Of a DNA stretch of 37,496 nucleotides, positions 18,051-28,623 are shown piece by piece. Within the stretch, counting starts at the first letter, position 1. The number at the start of each line of letters is the position of its first letter. The position numbers and the translations under genes are program-made. Under the pieces are notes generated by a model that worked only from the letters and a program-made list of their open reading frames with translations, ran no database searches and had not been told where the DNA came from. Origin of the DNA: an uncultured Enterobacteriaceae bacterium (GTDB taxonomy: Bacteria; Pseudomonadota; Gammaproteobacteria; Enterobacterales; Enterobacteriaceae); contig CALYPF010000016.1 of assembly GCA_945271245.1 (NCBI GenBank), positions 1 through 37,496 on the forward strand. The letters run 5' to 3'.

Positions 18051-20546
18051 TTAATCGCCGCCAAACATATCCTTAATCCAGCCCGCCACGCCACTGCTTT
18101 TATCTTCCTGCGGCGGTGGCTGCGTGGGCTGAGAAGACTGACTAAACGGGTTTTTGGCCTCCAGCGCCTGCTGACTCTGCTGACACAGCGCCTGCGGATT
18201 TGAGGTCCACACGGGCAGCGTGCGCGCGCCGCCGCTACACAGGAAATTGCCCGCATCGTCCACGCCCATCTCAACAATATTTTCAGGCGGCGTCAGCGAC
18301 AGCGGAATCGGCGTCTGATTATTGAGATAACGCTGGTAGACAGACATTGCGCCGCTGGCACCATACAGCCGCGTCGGCTGATTGTTATCGCGTCCCACCC
18401 AGGTAATCACGACTTCTTTACCATCAACACCGGCAAACCACGTATCAACCTGCTTGTTGGTAGTACCCGTTTTCCCGGCCAGGTGTAGCTTCGGAAATTT
18501 CGCGCCCAGCGCGCGTCCGGTACCGCGCTGCATCACTTGCTGCATGGTGTAGAGCGTCATATAGGCCGCCTGCGCGGGCACCGCGCGCTCCGCCTGTGGG
18601 TAGCTCTGATAAAGCACCGTACCGTCTTCCGCAATGACTGAACGCAGCGCGGATAGCGGCGCGCGATTGCCGCCGCTGGCGATAGTCTGGAACGCCTGCG
18701 CGACCTCAACCGGAGTCAGGTTAAGCGCGCCCAGCAGCATCGCAGGCACGGGATTCAGTTTATCTCGCGAAACCCCGAGCTTCGTCCAGGTGTCGGTCAC
18801 GGCGGGTAGCCCCAGCGCCAGCCCCAGATTTACCGTCGGTACGTTCATTGAACGCGCCAGCGCGTCCACTAGCATCACCTGTCCGCTAAAGCGACGATCG
18901 TCATTTTGCGGCGACCAAACTTTACCCCCCGGCTGAGGCAAAGACAGCGGTGCATCCGCAATCCAGGTATTCAAACGATATTGATTAGGCTGGCTTAACG
19001 CGGTCAGATAGGTCGCAGGTTTGGCCAGAGAACCGATGGAGCGCCGCGCCTGCATTGCGCGGTTATAGCCGGCAAAATCGGGATCGGCGCCGCCGACCAT
19101 CGCCCGCACCTCGCCGCTAAAGCGATCGACCACCACCATCGCCGTTTCCAAATCGTCAAGCTTACGCTGTTTCTTCAGCGCCGGAATTCCCTCTTTCACC
19201 GCTTTTTCTGCGGCATCCTGGGACTCAGGATCGAAGGTGGTGAAAATTTTAACCCCGGATAAATCTTTAACTTTATCGCCCAGACGTTCCTGTAACTGCT
19301 GGCGCACCATCTGCATAAACGCCGGCTGCGGAGAAATAATGCCGCCGCGCGGCGAAACGCCCAGCGGGCGAGCGCTCAGCATGTCATACAGTTCGCCATC
19401 GATAATTTTTTGCTGCTGCAGCAGGCGCAGCACAAGGTTTCGCCGCTCTAGCGATAATTTCGGGTTACGCCACGGATTATAGAGCGACGCGCCTTTAACC
19501 ATTCCCACCAGCAGCGCCTGCTGATCGAGGCTGAGTTCATCCACCGGACGCCCAAAGTAATAGAGACTAGCCAGCGGGAAGCCGCGAATTTGTTCATTGC
19601 CGCTCTGACCGAGATAAACCTCATTCAGATAGAGTTCCAGGATGCGATCTTTACCGTAGCGCGCGTCCATAATCAGCGCCATATAGGCTTCGTTCGCTTT
19701 ACGCCACAGCGTGCGTTTATTCGTCAAAAACAGATTTTTGACGAGCTGCTGAGTCAGCGTACTGCCGCCCTGCACCGCGCGCCCTGCGGTGAGATTCGCC
19801 AGAAATGCGCGGCCAATAGAGTACAGGCTGATGCCATCGTGCTCATAAAAGTGCCTGTCTTCTGTCGCTACCAGAGTATCCACCAGCAGATCGGGGAAAC
19901 CGGAGCGCGGCACAAATAAGCGCTGCTCGCCGTTTGGCGATGAAAGCATGGTAATCAGGCGCGGATCGAGGCGGAAAAAACCAAAATCGCGCCCGGTTAC
20001 CATATTTTTAATCGATGCCAGCCTGTCACCGTCAAAGGTTAGCAGGGCGTGAATCTGCCCTTCTTTGCTGTCCGGAAAGTCAAACGGACGGCGCAGCATT
20101 TCAATGGTATTCCCTTTAACGGAAAACTCACCGGGGCGCGTAATGCGGGAGACAAGGCGGTACTGCGTGGCTTCCAGCAGTTTTACCATCTCATTTTTGC
20201 TATAGGGCATATCCGGCTCAAGATTTAGCATCCGTCCGTAGACGGCGGCCGGAAGTTGCCAGACTTTTCCATCAATGCGGCTGCGTATTTTCTGATCAAG
20301 ATAGACGCCGTAAGCAATGAACAGCACCAACAGCACAATAAGCAGTTTGATAAAAAACCAGAGCCAGCGACGCGTTTTTCGCGGCGGACGTCCTTTATTT
20401 ACATTGCGCGACATGGCGCCCCCGTCATCGTGTTCATAATCATCATTATCGTATTCATCCCTGATGCGACGGCGGCCAGCCTTTGTTTTCTCCGGGCGTC
20501 CGGATTTGCCTTTTCGCCCTATCGGTTCGCGATCATTCCCCGACAT
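18051..20546 (-). CDS. mrcB: Penicillin-binding protein 1B, bifunctional peptidoglycan synthase
   Basis: The 831-aa class A PBP (E. coli 844) polymerises glycan strands and cross-links them in the periplasm. A basic and acidic cytoplasmic tail (residues 1-60) is followed by one membrane helix (about 61-83), the UB2H domain that binds LpoB, and the glycosyltransferase domain with catalytic Glu229 in [13 protein letters not shown]. The transpeptidase has Ser506 in SIGSLAKP, the SMN motif and KTGTTN. Start ATG 20546 ([14 protein letters not shown]) aligns with E. coli. Met45 (AMSRNVNKG) matches the internal start of the shorter gamma form. The acidic stretch is shorter and less repetitive than in E. 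coli, and the C-terminal tail has fewer glutamines. The gene ends with a strong terminator. Confidence 0.96.
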   Translation of the reverse strand: MSGNDREPIGRKGKSGRPEKTKAGRRRIRDEYDNDDYEHDDGGAMSRNVNKGRPPRKTRRWLWFFIKLLIVLLVLFIAYGVYLDQKIRSRIDGKVWQLPAAVYGRMLNLEPDMPYSKNEMVKLLEATQYRLVSRITRPGEFSVKGNTIEMLRRPFDFPDSKEGQIHALLTFDGDRLASIKNMVTGRDFGFFRLDPRLITMLSSPNGEQRLFVPRSGFPDLLVDTLVATEDRHFYEHDGISLYSIGRAFLANLTAGRAVQGGSTLTQQLVKNLFLTNKRTLWRKANEAYMALIMDARYGKDRILELYLNEVYLGQSGNEQIRGFPLASLYYFGRPVDELSLDQQALLVGMVKGASLYNPWRNPKLSLERRNLVLRLLQQQKIIDGELYDMLSARPLGVSPRGGIISPQPAFMQMVRQQLQERLGDKVKDLSGVKIFTTFDPESQDAAEKAVKEGIPALKKQRKLDDLETAMVVVDRFSGEVRAMVGGADPDFAGYNRAMQARRSIGSLAKPATYLTALSQPNQYRLNTWIADAPLSLPQPGGKVWSPQNDDRRFSGQVMLVDALARSMNVPTVNLGLALGLPAVTDTWTKLGVSRDKLNPVPAMLLGALNLTPVEVAQAFQTIASGGNRAPLSALRSVIAEDGTVLYQSYPQAERAVPAQAAYMTLYTMQQVMQRGTGRALGAKFPKLHLAGKTGTTNKQVDTWFAGVDGKEVVITWVGRDNNQPTRLYGASGAMSVYQRYLNNQTPIPLSLTPPENIVEMGVDDAGNFLCSGGARTLPVWTSNPQALCQQSQQALEAKNPFSQSSQPTQPPPQEDKSSGVAGWIKDMFGGD

Positions 20547-20635
20547 TATTTTTCTCCACACACTTTCGGTCGCAGGGACCCGATTCTCCCTTCTTCCCCC
20601 CAGCGAGGAAGAAGAAACCTCTCAAAATAGTCGCA

Positions 20636-23071
20636 CTATTGATACTTTTTGGTTCGCGTCGTTGGGGCAGTCGTGGCCGGGTCTTCAGGCCAGACGTGCT
20701 TTGGATAGCGCCCTTTCATCTCTTTACGCACCTCGCGATACGCGCCGCGCCAAAAAGCGGCGAGATCGCGCGTTATCTGCAGCGGGCGACGCGCCGGCGA
20801 TAATAACTCCAGCACTAGCGCAATGCGCCCTTCTGCAATTACTGGCGTACTGGCTTCGCCGAACATTTCCTGCATTCGCACCGCCAGCGCAGGATCGTTA
20901 TCGGCATCATAGCGGATAGCAATACGGCTACCGGTGGGCACAGTGTAATGCGTTGGTAAAGCGCCATCCAGACGCTGGCGCAGCGGCCAGTCCAGCAGAG
21001 TATACAACGCGCTGGTGAGATCCAGGTTTTTTAGCGCCTGAAGATTGCGCACCCCCTGCAGGTGCGGCAGCAGCCACTGTTCCAGCGTCGCCAGCAGCCC
21101 GTCATCGCTTACAGCAGGCCAGGGCAGCTCCGGCAGCCAGCGCGCAGCGCAGGATAAGCGCAGGCGAAGCTGCCGCGCGTTTTCGCTCCAGGGCAATATT
21201 TGCAGGCCACGCTCACGAATGCCGTTAAGCATCGCCTGATGTAGCTCCGCCTCTGAAGGCTGCGCCAGCGACTGACGTTTTACCGATAATTCGCCTATTC
21301 GCCAGTCGCGCCACGTTTTTAGCGTGCCTTTGCCATCATCCCATTCAACGCTGTCGCTCTGCGTCAGTAGGGCAGGACACGTTGCCGTCAGCGCCTCAAT
21401 ATCCAGCGCGTGCGCCAGAAGAATACGCGCGTCTGCCGCGTCGGCACCCTGCAATAATAGCGGCGTAATTAGCCATTCATGGCGCGCCATCGCGCTATCG
21501 CGTTCAAGCATTGCACCACTGCCGTTCGCCAGCCGGTAGCGTCCGTCCTGCCCGCGACGGCGGGCAATACGATCGGGAAATCCCCAGGATAAAATTTCCG
21601 CCGCCCGATATTCATCCAAAGCGAACTCGGCACGCCCCCCGGCGCGCCGGTAAAGCTGGCGCGCGCGCTGGCGCCACGATCCCTGCCCGCGCGCCAGCGC
21701 ATCGCGTAAATCTACGCTTCCGCCGCGCGGCGGCTCCTCGATAATGGCGGTTAGCTGCGCCGCCGTTGCGCGCGCCTCATCGTCTTGCGCCGCGCACAGC
21801 ATGGCCGCACAGCGGGGATCGACGCCGGTTCGCGCCATTCGCCGCCCGAGTGCGGTGAGTCTGCCCGCCTCATCTATCGCCCGCAGGCGCGCCAGCAGCA
21901 CCTGCCCGGCGGCAACATTGCGCGCAGGCGGTATATCAAGCCACTCCAGCTGCGTAATGTCCGTGGCTCCCCACTGCAGCAGCTCCATCAGTAAACCTGA
22001 CACTTCGCTGCGCAGTATTTCAGGCTCACTTTGCGCGCTGGCGCGTTCCGCCTGCTCCGCCGCCAGCAGATGTAAACAAATCCCTGCGCTTAAGCGCCCG
22101 GCACGCCCGGCGCGCTGCGTCATGGAAGCCTGGCTGATGCGCTGCGTCACCAGCCGGGTCAATCCCGTGCGCGCATCGAACTGCGCGCTGCGCTCCAGTG
22201 CGCAATCAACCACCAGCCTGATCCCTTCTATTGTCAGACTGGTTTCCGCGATATTCGTCGCCAGCACGATTTTCCGCCGCCCTTCCGGCGCCGGTAATAT
22301 CGCCTGCCGCTGGGCATCAAGCGACAGCGCGCCGTAAAGCGGGCACAGCACTACATCTGTCGCAATGCGCGATTTAAGATGCTCCTGTACGCGCTGGATT
22401 TCCCTAACGCCAGGTAAAAAGAGCAGCAGCGATCCCGCTTCCTCGCGCATTAATTGCGCCGTGGCGGCGGCAATCGCCTCTTCCATATGCCCCTGAGCGG
22501 GCAGCGACCGGTAGCGCCGTTCCACGGGCCAGCTACGCCCCTGTGAAATAATGACCGGCGCATCGGGGATTAAACGCCGCAGCCGCTCGTTATCCAGCGT
22601 CGCGGACATTACGATAACTTTTAAGGTATCGCGCAGCCCCTGCTGCACCTCCAGTAATAGCGCCAGCGCCAGGTCGGCCTGCACGCTGCGCTCGTGGAAT
22701 TCATCCAGCAGCACATAATCAATGCCGCTTAACTCGGGGTCGCGCTGAAGCATGCGCGTCATGATACCTTCGGTCACCACTTCAATACGCGTTTGTGCGC
22801 TGACGCATGACTCTGCGCGCATCCGGTATCCAACGGTCTCGCCCGGCTGCTGGCCTAGCTGTTCGGCCAGACGCTGGGCCACGCTGCGGGCAGCCAGTCG
22901 CCGTGGCTCTAAAAGAATGATGCGGCCAGTGGGGTTGAGCGCCTCTAATAGCGCCAGCGGCAGCCAGGTCGATTTACCGGCGCCGGTCGGTGCATTGAGC
23001 AGCACCAGCGGCGCATGCTGCAGCGCGGCAAGCAGCTCGGGTAAAACGGCAGCGACGGGTAATGTAGACAC
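20636..23071 (-). CDS. hrpB: ATP-dependent helicase HrpB (DEAH/RHA type)
   Basis: The 811-aa superfamily 2 helicase is related to RNA helicases; its cellular role is poorly known. Motif I APTGAGKST is at residues 27-35, motif II DEFH at 123-126, motif III SAT at 156-158 and motif VI QRAGRAGR near 325, followed by the HA2/ratchet and HrpB C-terminal domains ending RTKKYQ. I chose the GTG at 23071, preceded by AGGAACACGTT, because it yields MSTLPVAAVLPELL, the family N-terminus; a TTG eight codons upstream is the alternative. It is divergent from thpR and lies 89 bases upstream of mrcB in the same direction. Confidence 0.93.
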   Translation of the reverse strand: MSTLPVAAVLPELLAALQHAPLVLLNAPTGAGKSTWLPLALLEALNPTGRIILLEPRRLAARSVAQRLAEQLGQQPGETVGYRMRAESCVSAQTRIEVVTEGIMTRMLQRDPELSGIDYVLLDEFHERSVQADLALALLLEVQQGLRDTLKVIVMSATLDNERLRRLIPDAPVIISQGRSWPVERRYRSLPAQGHMEEAIAAATAQLMREEAGSLLLFLPGVREIQRVQEHLKSRIATDVVLCPLYGALSLDAQRQAILPAPEGRRKIVLATNIAETSLTIEGIRLVVDCALERSAQFDARTGLTRLVTQRISQASMTQRAGRAGRLSAGICLHLLAAEQAERASAQSEPEILRSEVSGLLMELLQWGATDITQLEWLDIPPARNVAAGQVLLARLRAIDEAGRLTALGRRMARTGVDPRCAAMLCAAQDDEARATAAQLTAIIEEPPRGGSVDLRDALARGQGSWRQRARQLYRRAGGRAEFALDEYRAAEILSWGFPDRIARRRGQDGRYRLANGSGAMLERDSAMARHEWLITPLLLQGADAADARILLAHALDIEALTATCPALLTQSDSVEWDDGKGTLKTWRDWRIGELSVKRQSLAQPSEAELHQAMLNGIRERGLQILPWSENARQLRLRLSCAARWLPELPWPAVSDDGLLATLEQWLLPHLQGVRNLQALKNLDLTSALYTLLDWPLRQRLDGALPTHYTVPTGSRIAIRYDADNDPALAVRMQEMFGEASTPVIAEGRIALVLELLSPARRPLQITRDLAAFWRGAYREVRKEMKGRYPKHVWPEDPATTAPTTRTKKYQ

Positions 23072-23188
23072 AACGTGTTCCTGAGGGGTTAACAATGAAC
23101 TCGCGACATTGTAGCATCCTGTACGTTAACAAATCTCAGGCCGCGCCTGAGTTATATGCTGCGGCTTGCCGCCACCTCCGGAGAGATA

Positions 23189-23719
23189 ATGTCCGACGAT
23201 CGCCGTCTGTTTTTTGCCGTTGAAGTCCCCGACGCCATTCGCCAGGAGATTATCGACTGGCGCGCCCGCCATTTTCCTGACGATACCGGCCGCCCCGTCG
23301 CGGCGGCCAGTCTGCACCTTACGCTGGCTTTTCTCGGCGAAGTGAGCGCCGCGAAATCTCAGGCGCTCTGCGCGCAGGCCGCGCGTATCCGCCAGCCCGG
23401 TTTTTCTATTACCCTGGATGACGCCGGCCACTGGCCGCGTTCGCGCGTGGTATGGGTCGGCCCCCGGCGCGCAGAGCGCGGGCTACTGCAGCTCGCGTCG
23501 CTGCTGCGCGCGCAGGCGGCTCGCAGCGGTTGCCCACAGCGATCGCTGCCTTTCCTGCCGCATATCACGCTGTGGCGCCAGGCGCGACATGATATTGCAC
23601 TGCCGGCGCCGGGGTTTCTCTGGCGCTGGCAGGTTGACAGTTTTACGCTCTTTGAATCACAGTTTCAGTCTGGCCGCGTGCGCTACCGCGCGCTGGAAAG
23701 CTGGACGCTTTCGCAATAG
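23189..23719 (+). CDS. thpR: RNA 2',3'-cyclic phosphodiesterase (2'-5' RNA ligase family)
   Basis: The 176-aa protein (E. coli 176, formerly ligT) is a 2H phosphoesterase able to open 2',3'-cyclic phosphates and, in reverse, form 2'-5' RNA links. The two defining motifs are present: HLTL with His43 and HITL with His125. Start ATG 23189 follows GGAGAGATA and gives MSDDRRLFFAVEVP. A frame beginning at 23156 adds 11 residues without a site. It probably shares a transcript with sfsA 74 bases downstream. Confidence 0.94.
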   Translation: MSDDRRLFFAVEVPDAIRQEIIDWRARHFPDDTGRPVAAASLHLTLAFLGEVSAAKSQALCAQAARIRQPGFSITLDDAGHWPRSRVVWVGPRRAERGLLQLASLLRAQAARSGCPQRSLPFLPHITLWRQARHDIALPAPGFLWRWQVDSFTLFESQFQSGRVRYRALESWTLSQ

Positions 23720-23793
23720 CGCGTTAATACCGGAATGCCGGCGTGTAAAACGACACCGCCTGCTTTAAAAGAACGACAACCAGGATGGATTTA

Positions 23794-24498
23794 ATGGATT
23801 TCACTCCCGCGCTACAGCCCGCCACGCTTATTCAGCGCTATAAACGCTTCCTGGCAGACGTGATTACACCGGCAGGGGAAACGCTAACCCTGCACTGCCC
23901 GAATACAGGAGCCATGACCGGTTGCGCTACGCCCGGCGATACCGTCTGGTATTCAACCTCCGCCAATCCAACGCGAAAATACCCCCATACCTGGGAACTC
24001 ACACATACTCAGCAGGGCGCAACAATTTGTGTCAATACATTACGTGCTAATACCATTGTTAAAGAAGCGTTAGGATTAAACCGAATTTCACAATTAATAG
24101 GTTATGAGAAAATTCTTAGCGAAGTGAAATATGGGATTGAGGGTAGCCGCATTGATTTTCTGTTACAGGCAGAAGACCGCCCCAACTGCTATATTGAAGT
24201 AAAATCCGTAACGCTGGCAGAGGCCGGTAAGGGATTTTTCCCCGACGCGGTTACGCTGCGAGGACAAAAACATTTACGCGAGTTAATGGAAGTCGCGGGC
24301 CGCGGAGAACGGGCTGTGCTGCTGTTTACGGTGCTTCACTCCGCGATTATGCAGGTGGCACCCGCAGCGCATATCGATGAAAAATACACGCAACTGGTAC
24401 GCGAAGCCGTTAACGCAGGCGTTGAGATATATGCCTGGAAAAGCAGCCTAAGTTCACAGCAAATAAAGCTGACTGAACAGGTTCCTTTTCTCTTATAA
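23794..24498 (+). CDS. sfsA: SfsA, DNA/RNA nuclease-fold protein
   Basis: The 234-aa protein (E. coli 234) was named for sugar fermentation stimulation when overexpressed; its fold combines an OB domain with a PD-(D/E)XK nuclease-like domain. Family segments [31 protein letters not shown] and [10 protein letters not shown] (nuclease-like ExK) are seen. The second ATG (23794) gives [18 protein letters not shown], aligned with E. coli, and has AGGA 8 bases upstream; the ATG three codons earlier overlaps that site. The central part (residues 85-110) is more AT-rich and diverged than its ends. Confidence 0.94.
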   Translation: MDFTPALQPATLIQRYKRFLADVITPAGETLTLHCPNTGAMTGCATPGDTVWYSTSANPTRKYPHTWELTHTQQGATICVNTLRANTIVKEALGLNRISQLIGYEKILSEVKYGIEGSRIDFLLQAEDRPNCYIEVKSVTLAEAGKGFFPDAVTLRGQKHLRELMEVAGRGERAVLLFTVLHSAIMQVAPAAHIDEKYTQLVREAVNAGVEIYAWKSSLSSQQIKLTEQVPFLL

Positions 24499-24566
24499 AT
24501 GTAGGGATATATAAATCGTTTATTTAATGATCGGCGTTTTAGCCAAATACGCTTTTCCTCACAGGC

Positions 24567-24592
24567 TTGTCAAGAGGGAGATTTAATATAAT
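24567..24592 (+). promoter_or_regulatory. Possible dksA promoter
   Basis: A perfect -10 TATAAT at 24587-24592 lies 87 bases before the dksA start. The nearest -35 match, TTGTCA (24567-24572), is only 14 bases away, so the -35 assignment is uncertain. Confidence 0.4.
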
Positions 24593-24679
24593 TGCCAACC
24601 GGAATCGCTTCTGTTATTTATAGCGGCCTGTTTTTTCCCCCTACATGGGGACCGATAGTGCGTGTTAAGGAGAAGCAAC

Positions 24680-25135
24680 ATGCAAGAAGGGCAAAACCGT
24701 AAAACATCGTCCCTGAGTATCCTCGCCATCGCTGGGGTGGAGCCATATCAGGAGAAAGCGGGCGAAGAGTATATGAATGAAGCCCAGCTGGCGCACTTCA
24801 GACGTATTCTTGAAGCGTGGCGTAATCAGCTTAGGGATGAAGTCAACCGTACCGTAACTCATATGCAGGATGAAGCGGCTAATTTTCCCGACCCCGTTGA
24901 CCGCGCGGCACAGGAAGAGGAGTTCAGCCTCGAACTGCGTAACCGCGATCGCGAGCGCAAACTGATTAAGAAAATCGAGAAAACTCTGAAGAAAGTCGAG
25001 GATGAAGATTTTGGCTTCTGCGAATCCTGCGGCGTAGAAATCGGTATCCGTCGCCTCGAAGCGCGCCCCACGGCCGATCTGTGCATTGACTGCAAAACCC
25101 TTGCAGAGATCCGCGAAAAACAGATGGCTGGCTAA
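24680..25135 (+). CDS. dksA: RNA polymerase-binding transcription factor DksA
   Basis: The 151-aa protein (same as in E. coli) binds the secondary channel of RNA polymerase and works with ppGpp to reset rRNA and amino-acid promoters during starvation. Coiled-coil tip residues Asp71 and Asp74 (PDPVDRA) and the four zinc cysteines 114, 117, 135 and 138 are all in place. Start ATG 24680 follows AAGGAGAAGCA; the frame 18 bases upstream lacks support. A GC-rich terminator-like hairpin separates it from gluQ, so gluQ is probably reached by read-through. Confidence 0.97.
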   Translation: MQEGQNRKTSSLSILAIAGVEPYQEKAGEEYMNEAQLAHFRRILEAWRNQLRDEVNRTVTHMQDEAANFPDPVDRAAQEEEFSLELRNRDRERKLIKKIEKTLKKVEDEDFGFCESCGVEIGIRRLEARPTADLCIDCKTLAEIREKQMAG

Positions 25136-25161
25136 CGTCCGGCTCATTCTTATCTGACTCT

Positions 25162-25186
25162 GGCGGGCCGTTGCCCGCCTTATATT
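25162..25186 (+). terminator. Terminator/attenuator between dksA and gluQ
   Basis: GGCGGGC (25162-25168), loop CGTT, GCCCGCC (25173-25179), then TTATATT. The stem is strong but the T-run is broken, so partial read-through into gluQ 4 bases later is plausible. Confidence 0.6.
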
Positions 25187-25189
25187 CTC

Positions 25190-26086
25190 ATGTGTTATTC
25201 AGATTATATCGGTCGTTTCGCGCCCTCTCCGTCGGGCGAACTGCATTTTGGCTCTCTCATTGCCGCATTAGGCAGCTGGCTTCAGGCCCGCGCGCATAGC
25301 GGTAAATGGTGGGTGCGCATTGAAGATATCGATCCTCCCCGTGAAGTACCAGGCGCGGCGAATACTATTTTGCGCCAGCTTGAACATTACGGTCTGTACT
25401 GGGACGGTGACGTGCTGTGGCAATCCCAGCGCCATGACGCTTATCGCACCGCGCTGGAATGGCTTCAAACCAAAGGCCTGAGCTATAACTGCACCTGCTC
25501 TCGTAAGCATATTCAGGCGTGTGGCGGCATCTATGACGGGCACTGTCGTAGCCTCAAACACCCTGCCCGGCAGGCGGCAATACGCCTGATACAACGTCAC
25601 CCTGTGACACACTTTTCCGATGCGCTGCGCGGTGATATCCATGCCAATGCCGCGCTGGCACACGAAGATTTTATCATTCATCGCCGCGACGGCCTGTTCG
25701 CCTACAATCTGGCGGTAGTGGTTGACGACCACTTTCAAGGCGTGACTGAAATTGTGCGAGGCGCCGATCTTATCGAACCGACCGTGCGCCAAATTGCGCT
25801 TTATCAGACTTTTGGCTGGAAGATCCCTGGCTATGCACATCTACCGCTAGTGTTAAACCCGCACGGCGATAAGCTCTCTAAGCAAAACCACGCGCCCGCC
25901 CTACCGCAGGGCGATCCACGCCCCGTAATCGCTGAGGCTCTGCGCTTTTTGAATCAACCCGTTGATGCACACTGGCGCGATTTAACGCTGAGCGCGCTGC
26001 TGGAAAATGCGGTCACCGCCTGGCAACTTGAGCGCGTTCCGGCGCAATCCGGCATTCTCAAATGCGCGACTCTGAGCTATGATTAG
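25190..26086 (+). CDS. gluQ: Glutamyl-Q tRNA(Asp) synthetase
   Basis: The 298-aa truncated GluRS paralogue attaches glutamate to queuosine at the wobble position of tRNA-Asp. The class I HIGH-type motif is HFGS at residues 19-22 ([12 protein letters not shown]), the zinc ligands are in CTCSRK...YDGHC, and KLSKQ stands for KMSKS. No anticodon-binding domain is present, as is normal for the family. ATG 25190 lies within the tail of the dksA terminator, with no strong binding site visible; TTG or ATT alternatives nearby would change only a few residues. It ends 46 bases before pcnB. Confidence 0.94.
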   Translation: MCYSDYIGRFAPSPSGELHFGSLIAALGSWLQARAHSGKWWVRIEDIDPPREVPGAANTILRQLEHYGLYWDGDVLWQSQRHDAYRTALEWLQTKGLSYNCTCSRKHIQACGGIYDGHCRSLKHPARQAAIRLIQRHPVTHFSDALRGDIHANAALAHEDFIIHRRDGLFAYNLAVVVDDHFQGVTEIVRGADLIEPTVRQIALYQTFGWKIPGYAHLPLVLNPHGDKLSKQNHAPALPQGDPRPVIAEALRFLNQPVDAHWRDLTLSALLENAVTAWQLERVPAQSGILKCATLSYD

Positions 26087-26132
26087 CCGCCATTTTTTGT
26101 TTCCCTAATGATTGACACAACCGAGGTGCACC

Positions 26133-27533
26133 ATTTTTACCCGAGTCGCTAATTTCTGCCGCAAAGTGCTGAGCCGTGACGAAGCCGCTGAAAAGCAGGC
26201 AACGCCGCCGCGCATCACGGTCATCCCCCGCGATAAGCACATCATTTCCCGCAAAGATATTAGTGAAAACGCTCTGAAAGTGCTTTACCGGCTAAATAAA
26301 GCAGGCTTCGAAGCTTATCTTGTCGGCGGTGGCGTTCGCGACCTGCTGCTAGGGAAAAAACCGAAAGATTTCGATATCACCACCAATGCCACACCAGAGC
26401 AAATGCGTAAACTGTTTCGCAACTGCCGCCTGGTAGGGCGCCGCTTTCGCCTGGCACACGTGATGTTCGGGCCGGAAATCATCGAAGTAGCAACTTTCCG
26501 CGGCCACCATTCTGACCAAGAGGCATCGGGCAATCGCCAGCTTTCTCAACGCGGCCAGAATGGCATGCTGCTGCGCGACAATATATTCGGCTCCATCGAA
26601 GAAGACGCCCAGCGACGCGATTTGACCATCAATAGCCTCTATTACAGCGCCGCCGATTTTACGGTGCGCGATTATGTGGGCGGCCTGCGCGATTTGCAGG
26701 ATGGCATTATTCGCCTGATTGGCGTGCCCGAAACGCGCTATCGCGAAGATCCGGTGCGTATGCTGCGCGTGGTGCGTTTTGCCGCCAAGTTGGATATGAC
26801 CATTAGTCCGGAAACAGCGGAGCCTATTCCACGACTGGCCGCACTGATTAATGATGTCCCTGCCGCGCGTCTATTTGAGGAGTCACTCAAATTACTGCAG
26901 GCAGGGCACGGCTTTAAAACCTATACATTACTGCGTAAATATCACCTGTTTCAGCCGCTGTTTCCGACGATTGCGCGCTATTTCACCGAGCGTAACGATA
27001 GCCCAATGGAGCGTATAATCGCGCAGGTGCTGAAGAATACGGATACGCGATTGCACAACGGCATGCGCGTTAACCCAGCGTTTTTGTTCGCCGCCATGCT
27101 GTGGTATCCCCAGCTGGAAATGGCGCAAAAGCTGACCCAGGAAAGCGGACTGGCCTACTACGACGCCTTTGCGCTGGCGGCTAATGAAGTGCTGGACGAG
27201 GCCTGCCGCTCAATTGCGATTCCGAAGCGGATAACCTCGCTGGTACGCGATATCTGGCAGCTTCAGTTACGTCTGCCGAAGCGCCAGGGCAAACGCGCGT
27301 GGCGCTTGATGGAGCATCCTAAATTCCGTGCGGCGTATGATTTACTGGAATTACGCGCCGAAATCGAAAACAACCCGGAGCTTTTACGTCTGGCCCAGTG
27401 GTGGGGCGAATTCCAGGCGGCACCGCCGCCAAAACAAAAAGAGTTGATCGGCAAGCTTGGCAGCGATCCTGCCGCACGGCGCCGTCAACGCCCGCGCCGT
27501 AAGCGCCCTTCTCCCCACAGCGATCGGGCGTGA
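26133..27533 (+). CDS. pcnB: Poly(A) polymerase I, with AUU start codon
   Basis: The 466-aa enzyme adds 3' poly(A) tails that promote RNA decay and controls ColE1-type plasmid copy number. The nucleotidyltransferase core has LVGGGVRD (63-70) and catalytic Asp79/Asp81 in KDFDITT, then [11 protein letters not shown]; the Arg/Pro-rich C-terminal tail ([10 protein letters not shown]) may bind RNA. No ATG or GTG gives the family N-terminus; ATT at 26133, six bases after GAGG, yields (M)[14 protein letters not shown], as in E. coli where pcnB starts with AUU. A TTG seven codons upstream is the only near alternative. The stop codon overlaps the folK start by 4 bases (GTGA). Confidence 0.95.
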   Translation: MFTRVANFCRKVLSRDEAAEKQATPPRITVIPRDKHIISRKDISENALKVLYRLNKAGFEAYLVGGGVRDLLLGKKPKDFDITTNATPEQMRKLFRNCRLVGRRFRLAHVMFGPEIIEVATFRGHHSDQEASGNRQLSQRGQNGMLLRDNIFGSIEEDAQRRDLTINSLYYSAADFTVRDYVGGLRDLQDGIIRLIGVPETRYREDPVRMLRVVRFAAKLDMTISPETAEPIPRLAALINDVPAARLFEESLKLLQAGHGFKTYTLLRKYHLFQPLFPTIARYFTERNDSPMERIIAQVLKNTDTRLHNGMRVNPAFLFAAMLWYPQLEMAQKLTQESGLAYYDAFALAANEVLDEACRSIAIPKRITSLVRDIWQLQLRLPKRQGKRAWRLMEHPKFRAAYDLLELRAEIENNPELLRLAQWWGEFQAAPPPKQKELIGKLGSDPAARRRQRPRRKRPSPHSDRA

Positions 27534-28009
27534 CGCGCTGCTATATTGCCATAGGCAGTAATCTGGCCTCGCCGTTAGCGCAGGCCAGCGCCGCGATTGC
27601 CGCGCTGAAAACGCTGCCTGATAGTGAGCTTGTCGCCCACTCTTCCTTCTGGCGCACGCCGCCGATGGGGCCACAGGATCAACCGGACTATTTAAATGCC
27701 GCCGTCGCGCTGGAAACGCAGTTAAGCCCTGAAGCGCTGCTCGACTGTACTCAGCGCATTGAGCTGGAGCAAGGGCGAGAACGCAAAGCCGAGCGCTGGG
27801 GGCCACGCACGCTGGATTTAGACATCATGCTGTTCGGCGGCCTAACCCTGGATACGCCGCGGCTTACCGTGCCCCATTACGATATGAAAAACCGCATGTT
27901 TATGCTGTGGCCGCTGTACGAAATCGCCCCTACGCTTTACTTTCCTGACGGTGAAACGCTGCAAAACTGTATCGCCCGTCTCACTGACGCACCGCCGAAA
28001 AAGTGGTGA
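27530..28009 (+). CDS. folK: 6-hydroxymethyl-7,8-dihydropterin pyrophosphokinase
   Basis: The 159-aa enzyme (E. coli 159) transfers pyrophosphate from ATP to hydroxymethyldihydropterin in folate synthesis. The signature [13 protein letters not shown] has magnesium ligands Asp96 and Asp98, and [13 protein letters not shown] is the pterin-site segment. It starts with GTG at 27530, overlapping the pcnB stop codon, so it is translationally coupled. Beyond it the E. coli order (fimbrial genes, panB) is missing. Confidence 0.95.
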   Translation: MTRCYIAIGSNLASPLAQASAAIAALKTLPDSELVAHSSFWRTPPMGPQDQPDYLNAAVALETQLSPEALLDCTQRIELEQGRERKAERWGPRTLDLDIMLFGGLTLDTPRLTVPHYDMKNRMFMLWPLYEIAPTLYFPDGETLQNCIARLTDAPPKKW

Positions 28010-28176
28010 TTCATCTAACCCGCTAAACGGGCGCGATTTATGGAAATCCACATCCCGTAAGCCAATCCCTCTCTTCCCGTTTAACTTTTCCACAACGCTT
28101 GTGTTTTCTGGTAACCCTACGCCGCCCGGGCAGGTCACGTACGCGTTACCAGCAGATATTACAGAATGCGGTGAAA

Positions 28177-28200
28177 AGACCGGCTTTTCGGGCCGGTTTA
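28177..28200. terminator. Possible terminator after folK
   Basis: ACCGGC (28179-28184) and GCCGGT (28192-28197) pair around a TTTTCGG loop, flanked by A and T residues that extend the stem. The T-run is short on the plus strand. Confidence 0.4.
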
Positions 28201-28623
28201 ACGGGGATATGAAAACAATCGTTTGGTTGCTATTTGAATGTCAGCGTAGCCTGATGGCATCAACGCCGGGCTATCAGGTATAACGTAGCAGAGGAAGATT
28301 TAGAAGAAAGTTTGGCGCGTTTGAACGGTATTGTTCCGCGTGGTATATCGCGCGGCATCTCTTGTCCATGGATGGCTTTTTTGCGTACAGACTACACTGA
28401 AGCAGGTGAGTCTTTCGCTACCCGGTAACGTTAATACTCAGGCGGCGATACTAAGCGGCGGGCGCTGTTCAAGGCCAATGATGGCGGCCGGTCAGACATC
28501 GAAGACGCGTTGACTAAAATCCCCGGTGCCAGACGGCGGCATTTACCTCGCAGTCGGGAATGGCGGCAAACCAAATATCAGCGCCCGTGTCATCGATGAA
28601 CGCATTTTAACAGGAGTAAAACC
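28201..28623 (+). pseudogene. Broken coding-like sequence upstream of panC (unidentified)
   Basis: No intact gene lies between folK and panC. Protein-like pieces appear in different frames: VAEEDLEESLARLNGIVPRG from 28285, then LKQVSLSLPGNVNTQAAILSGG near 28395-28460, then LFKANDGGRSDIEDALTKIPG, and GGIYLAVGNGGKPNIS and [14 protein letters not shown] up to 28623. The shifts of frame at about 28460 and 28535 suggest a frameshifted gene or joined fragments. I do not recognise the family and it does not look like panB. In E. coli this interval carries the yad fimbrial genes and panB. Confidence 0.45.

Noticed and set aside
28201-28623. Decayed panB
   Set aside because: None of the fragments resembles ketopantoate hydroxymethyltransferase motifs such as the VGDSLGM or GIGAG segments.
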